This document shows positions 39,978-42,465 of a stretch of DNA of 42,465 nt, piece by piece (the first letter of the stretch is position 1; every line of letters starts with the position of its first letter). The notes under the pieces are model-generated. The model searched no databases, was not told where the DNA came from, and worked only from the letters and a program-made list of their open reading frames with translations. Source of the DNA: Candidatus Tabaqchalia intestinavium (GTDB taxonomy: Bacteria > Bacillota > Clostridia > Oscillospirales > CAJFTT01); contig CAJFTT010000015.1 in NCBI GenBank assembly GCA_904420005.1, positions 1 to 42,465 on the forward strand, given 5' to 3'. The position numbers and the translations under genes are program-made.

Positions 39978-40526
39978 ATGAGAGTGGTCACAGGTTCCGC
40001 CCGGGGACACCGGCTCGCGACGCTCGAGGGGGAGGAAGTCCGCCCGACGGCCAGCCGTGTCAAAGAGGCGATTTTCAGCAGTTTGCAGTTGGAGATTCCC
40101 GGCAGCCGGGTGCTGGATCTGTTCGCCGGCAGCGGGCAGCTGGGGATCGAGGCGCTGTCCCGCGGGGCGGCGTCCTGCGTGTTTTGCGACGCGCGGCCCG
40201 AGGCGGTGCAGATCGTGCGGCAGAATCTTGCGCATACCAAGCTCGCGGCGGCTGCCCGCGTGGCGCAGTGCGACTTTTCCGAGATTCTGCGCAGCGCGGG
40301 GGAATATGACATCGCGTTTGTCGATCCGCCCTATTCCCGCGGCATCATCGACGCGGTGCTGCCGGCGCTCGCGGGGCATATGAGCCCGGGCGGCGTCATC
40401 GTCTGCGAGAGCGACGAGCGCGACGCGCTGCCTGCGCAGGCCGGCGGCTTTGTCCAGACTGCGCAGCGGCGGTACGGCCGCACCAGGATCACCTATTATC
40501 GAAAAGCGGCGGCGCCGTCCGCCTGA
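39978..40526 (+). CDS. rsmD: 16S rRNA (guanine-N2)-methyltransferase RsmD
   Basis: 182 residues. It methylates G966 of 16S rRNA using S-adenosylmethionine. The N terminus MRVVTGSARGHRL and VRPTASRVKEAIFSSL are family signatures. SAM motif I is VLDLFAGSGQLGIEALSRGA and the catalytic motif is FVDPPYSRG. The ATG at 39978 fits the family N terminus, although its ribosome binding site is weak (GATAGG). A longer frame extends upstream but crosses the promoter, so it is rejected. coaD follows after 17 bp, a common arrangement. Confidence 0.95.
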   Translation: MRVVTGSARGHRLATLEGEEVRPTASRVKEAIFSSLQLEIPGSRVLDLFAGSGQLGIEALSRGAASCVFCDARPEAVQIVRQNLAHTKLAAAARVAQCDFSEILRSAGEYDIAFVDPPYSRGIIDAVLPALAGHMSPGGVIVCESDERDALPAQAGGFVQTAQRRYGRTRITYYRKAAAPSA

Positions 40527-40543
40527 ATCTGGAGGTGCGCGAT

Positions 40544-41023
40544 GTGAAGATCGGCGTTTATCCCGGCAGCTTTGACCCCATCACGTTGGGGCATCTGGAC
40601 ATCATCCGCCGCGCCGCGCCCATGTTTGACGAGTTCGTCGTCGCGGTGATGATCAATTCCGCCAAGCATTATATGTTCGACGCAGCGCAGCGCTGCGATT
40701 TCATCCGCCGCTCGACCGCAGACATGCCCAACGTCACGGTGGAGACGCACGACGGCCTGCTCGCGGAATATACGCGCCAGCGCGGCGCGACGGCCATCAT
40801 CAAGGGGCTGCGCGCCATCTCGGATTTTGAATATGAATTCCAGATGGCGCTGATCAATAAAAAGCTCAATCCTTCGCTGGAAACGGTGTTTCTCACGACC
40901 AGCTCGGATTATATGTTTCTCAGTTCCAGCATCGTCAAGGAGGTCGGGCGCTACGGCGGGGATGTTTCCGGTTTCCTGCCGCCGCAGATTCTGGATGACG
41001 TCGTGCAAAAAATGAGGGTATGA
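40544..41023 (+). CDS. coaD: Phosphopantetheine adenylyltransferase
   Basis: 159 residues. It makes dephospho-CoA from phosphopantetheine and ATP. The nucleotidyltransferase signature is VYPGSFDPITLGHLDIIRRA (T/HxGH). KGLRAISDFEYEFQMALIN is a family block, and the C-terminal FLSSSIVKEV is the second ATP-binding motif. The start is taken as GTG at 40544 because GGAGG lies 8 bases upstream and the product begins MKIGVYPGSFDP like its relatives. A GTG three codons earlier overlaps that site. It is in operon with rsmD and the coiled-coil gene, whose ribosome binding site begins right after its stop. Confidence 0.96.
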   Translation: MKIGVYPGSFDPITLGHLDIIRRAAPMFDEFVVAVMINSAKHYMFDAAQRCDFIRRSTADMPNVTVETHDGLLAEYTRQRGATAIIKGLRAISDFEYEFQMALINKKLNPSLETVFLTTSSDYMFLSSSIVKEVGRYGGDVSGFLPPQILDDVVQKMRV

Positions 41024-41037
41024 AGGAGAGAAGAACG

Positions 41038-41496
41038 ATGAACATGGACGAATATCTCGACGCGTTGGGCGACCTGGTGGACGACGCGTGGACCATGCCG
41101 CTCACCGGCGGCAAAGCGATGGTGGACGCGGGACGCATCCGCGAGATTATCGAGGATATCCGCCTGGCGATGCCCACGGAGATCAAGCAGGCGAAGATGA
41201 TCGTCGCCGACCGCGCGGATATCATCGCCAAGGCCAAAGCCGAGGCTGACTATATCGTGCGCAACGCGGAAGAGCGCGCCAAGGCGATGCTCAACCATGA
41301 GGAGATCCTCAAGCAGGCGCAGGCACGCGCCACGGAGCTGCTCGAGCAGGCGCAGCAGAAGGCGCGCGAGATGCGCCGCGCCGCGACGGACTTCGCGGAG
41401 ACGATGCTCAAAAATACCGAGGAGACGCTGGTGCATTCGCTGACGGAGGTCAAGCAGGCGCGCAGCGCGCTGAAAATCCCCAAAAAGACCGACTGA
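41038..41496 (+). CDS. Coiled-coil protein of the coaD operon, unknown function
   Basis: 152 residues, hydrophilic. After a start MNMDEYLDALGDLVDDAW, residues about 40-145 form long alanine/lysine/glutamate-rich heptad stretches (ADIIAKAKAEADYIVRNAEE, RATELLEQAQQKAREMRRAA). This is the style of the ATP synthase b-subunit and DivIVA-like coiled coils. No membrane segment is present, so it is not an F0 b subunit. A similar small protein next to coaD is common in clostridia. The start at 41038 has AAGGAG 8 bases upstream; an ATG overlapping the coaD stop lacks one. A terminator follows. Confidence 0.82.
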   Translation: MNMDEYLDALGDLVDDAWTMPLTGGKAMVDAGRIREIIEDIRLAMPTEIKQAKMIVADRADIIAKAKAEADYIVRNAEERAKAMLNHEEILKQAQARATELLEQAQQKAREMRRAATDFAETMLKNTEETLVHSLTEVKQARSALKIPKKTD

Positions 41497-41522
41497 AGGC
41501 AGGCGGGACGCTTCAAAAATGC

Positions 41523-41555
41523 GGCGTGCCGGCTTCGGAGTGCGGCGCGCCTTTT
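41523..41555 (+). terminator. Terminator of the rsmD-coaD operon
   Basis: The arms ggcgtgcc (41523-41530) and ggcgcgcc (41544-41551) pair with one G-U and are followed by TTTT. The remaining 41556-41812 shows nothing recognisable. Confidence 0.65.
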
Positions 41556-41812
41556 CCCGGCTGCTTTGCGGTAGGACGCAATGCGGCCGGGATTTTTTCG
41601 ACAGGGGGGAAGGGACTGCAGTCCGCAGCTGCGCAGACGGCGCCGCCGCGCTTTTTGACCTGCCTGCCGGCGGCGCGCTTTTCTCCGGCCGGAGGCGGCA
41701 AACCGGAACGGCTGCGGGCGCGCGCTCGAAAGTAGGCGCCGCGCTCGAAGAATCGGGGCAATCGCGCGGGACGTCCGCACGACCGAGTTTTTTTGACCGG
41801 GGAGGGTTGGGC

Positions 41813-42409
41813 ATGCGAAAGGAAACGGCATCCGGAAAGCATTTCGAGACAGTTCTGCCGGCGGGCTACCGCGAGGTGTACTGCATCGACGCGCAAAAGG
41901 CAAAGACCGGGGTGATTATGAACGTTGTGGCTGCCGGGGTGATCGCGCTGATCCTGCTGGTTTCCGTGTGCATCATTCGGCCGGAGGGCTTTTTTGACAA
42001 CTACAGCCTGCTGCGCAATTGGGCGCTGGTTGTGGCGCTTGTGGCCTATATCGTGCTGCACGAGGTCACCCATGGCGTCGCGTACAAATGCCTGACCGGC
42101 CGGAAGCTCACGTTCGGCCTGACGCTGACGGTCGCCTATTGCGGCGTTCCCGATGTGTATGTTTATCGCCGGGCTGCGTTGATCTCGCTGCTCGCGCCGT
42201 TTGTCCTGTTCTTTCCGGTCTTTCTGCTCCCGGCGCTGCTGCTTCGCGACGCGTGGGATCAGATTTATGCCGCGGCCCTTTTTGCGCTGCATGTCGGCGG
42301 ATGCGTCGGCGATCTCTATGGAGCGTTTCTGTATTGCTTCCGCTTCCGCGATCCGTCCACGCTCATGCAGGATACGGGGCCGAAGCAGACGTTCTATCAG
42401 AAGGGCTGA
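41813..42409 (+). CDS. DUF3267 family membrane protein, zincin-like
   Basis: 198 residues. Membrane segments lie at about 34-56 and 70-85, with more in the C-terminal half. The motif LHEVTHGVAY lies on a helix at about 83 and matches HExxH, the zinc-protease signature of DUF3267 proteins. The third ligand could be an aspartate or glutamate further on (GDLYGAFL). Whether it is an active protease is unknown. The start at 41813 has GGGGAGGG 8 bases upstream; the frame extends upstream without a site. The last gene of the window, it is followed by a hairpin. Confidence 0.85.
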   Translation: MRKETASGKHFETVLPAGYREVYCIDAQKAKTGVIMNVVAAGVIALILLVSVCIIRPEGFFDNYSLLRNWALVVALVAYIVLHEVTHGVAYKCLTGRKLTFGLTLTVAYCGVPDVYVYRRAALISLLAPFVLFFPVFLLPALLLRDAWDQIYAAALFALHVGGCVGDLYGAFLYCFRFRDPSTLMQDTGPKQTFYQKG

Positions 42410-42432
42410 AACCGCGTCGCCGCGACGCGGTT
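42410..42432 (+). terminator. Hairpin after the DUF3267 gene
   Basis: The arms aaccgcgtcg and cgacgcggtt pair over 10 bp with a 3-base loop, directly after the stop codon. No T tract follows, so termination may be partial. Confidence 0.5.
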
Positions 42433-42465
42433 GGGGCAGGAAAGAAAAGAAGCGCGGCCCGCCAA

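Noticed and set aside
37740-40379. A minus-strand open frame of about 880 codons across uvrC and rsmD
   Set aside because: The plus strand encodes intact UvrC and RsmD. The minus frame has no ribosome binding site or recognisable domain.
41038-41496. The coiled-coil protein as an ATP synthase b subunit
   Set aside because: It has no N-terminal membrane helix and no ATP synthase gene is nearby.

Overview
The window is a high-GC stretch with Gram-positive gene organisation: strong GGAGG-type ribosome binding sites, sigma-A promoters, a sortase-anchored surface protein, and genes found only in endospore formers (dipicolinate synthase, SpoVAC/SpoVAD). The best fit is a spore-forming, GC-rich gut-type clostridium (Clostridia, probably Oscillospirales). 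The genus cannot be fixed from the sequence alone. No tRNA, rRNA or CRISPR array was seen. Most of the window is ordinary chromosome; the accessory parts are one IS remnant, one AT-rich foreign-looking gene, an orphan serine recombinase and several gene-free intervals with degenerate repeats.

Layout. 1-1170: 3' end of a sortase-type surface protein, its terminator, and a broken IS3-type transposase. 1271-7943 (minus): a replication/transcription cluster in transcription order dgt, a GH25 muramidase, dnaG, rpoD, a fused ispDF and a frameshifted lipoprotein gene, closed by a 36-bp palindrome. 8148-10272 (minus): a DUF2461 protein and a ROK regulator whose leader contains an intrinsic terminator. 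10823-12338 (plus): a choloylglycine hydrolase-family enzyme and a bacterial PH-domain protein. 12413-13400 (minus): two small proteins. 13615-14898 (plus): a DUF1015 protein. 15495-18674 (minus): a GH38 alpha-mannosidase, divergent from a lipoprotein (19005-19862). 20184-21625 (minus): a GNAT and an aldo/keto reductase.

21860-24394 (minus) holds spoVFA (dpaA) and spoVFB (dpaB) behind a sigma-K-like promoter, followed by two half-size TauE/SafE transporters. 24769-28108 (minus) holds a P-type Ca2+ ATPase and an HD-domain hydrolase. 28510-33276 (plus) holds the recombinase, a membrane GT2 glycosyltransferase and a two-discoidin/propeller protein. 33848-35394 (minus) holds spoVAC-spoVAD behind a near-perfect sigma-G promoter, with no spoVAE after spoVAD. 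35518-36870 is the AT-rich DUF5050-type gene. 36926-41496 holds an Sfp-type phosphopantetheinyl transferase, uvrC, rsmD, coaD and a coiled-coil protein. A DUF3267 membrane protease-like protein (41813-42409) closes the window.

How the genes work together. The clearest theme is sporulation: dipicolinate is made in the mother cell (DpaAB) and imported into the forespore through SpoVA proteins. The sequence shows the expected promoter types for both compartments (sigma-K-like for dpaA, sigma-G-like for spoVAC). The second theme is housekeeping: primase, the main sigma factor, isoprenoid precursors, CoA, repair and ribosome methylation. A third, looser theme is glycan handling (GH38, GH25, GT2, discoidin protein). 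I did not find a gene cluster that I can defend as a wholly new system. The most unusual points are the muramidase inside the dgt-dnaG-rpoD cluster, the ROK leader terminator, the paired half-transporters behind dpaAB, and the missing spoVAE.
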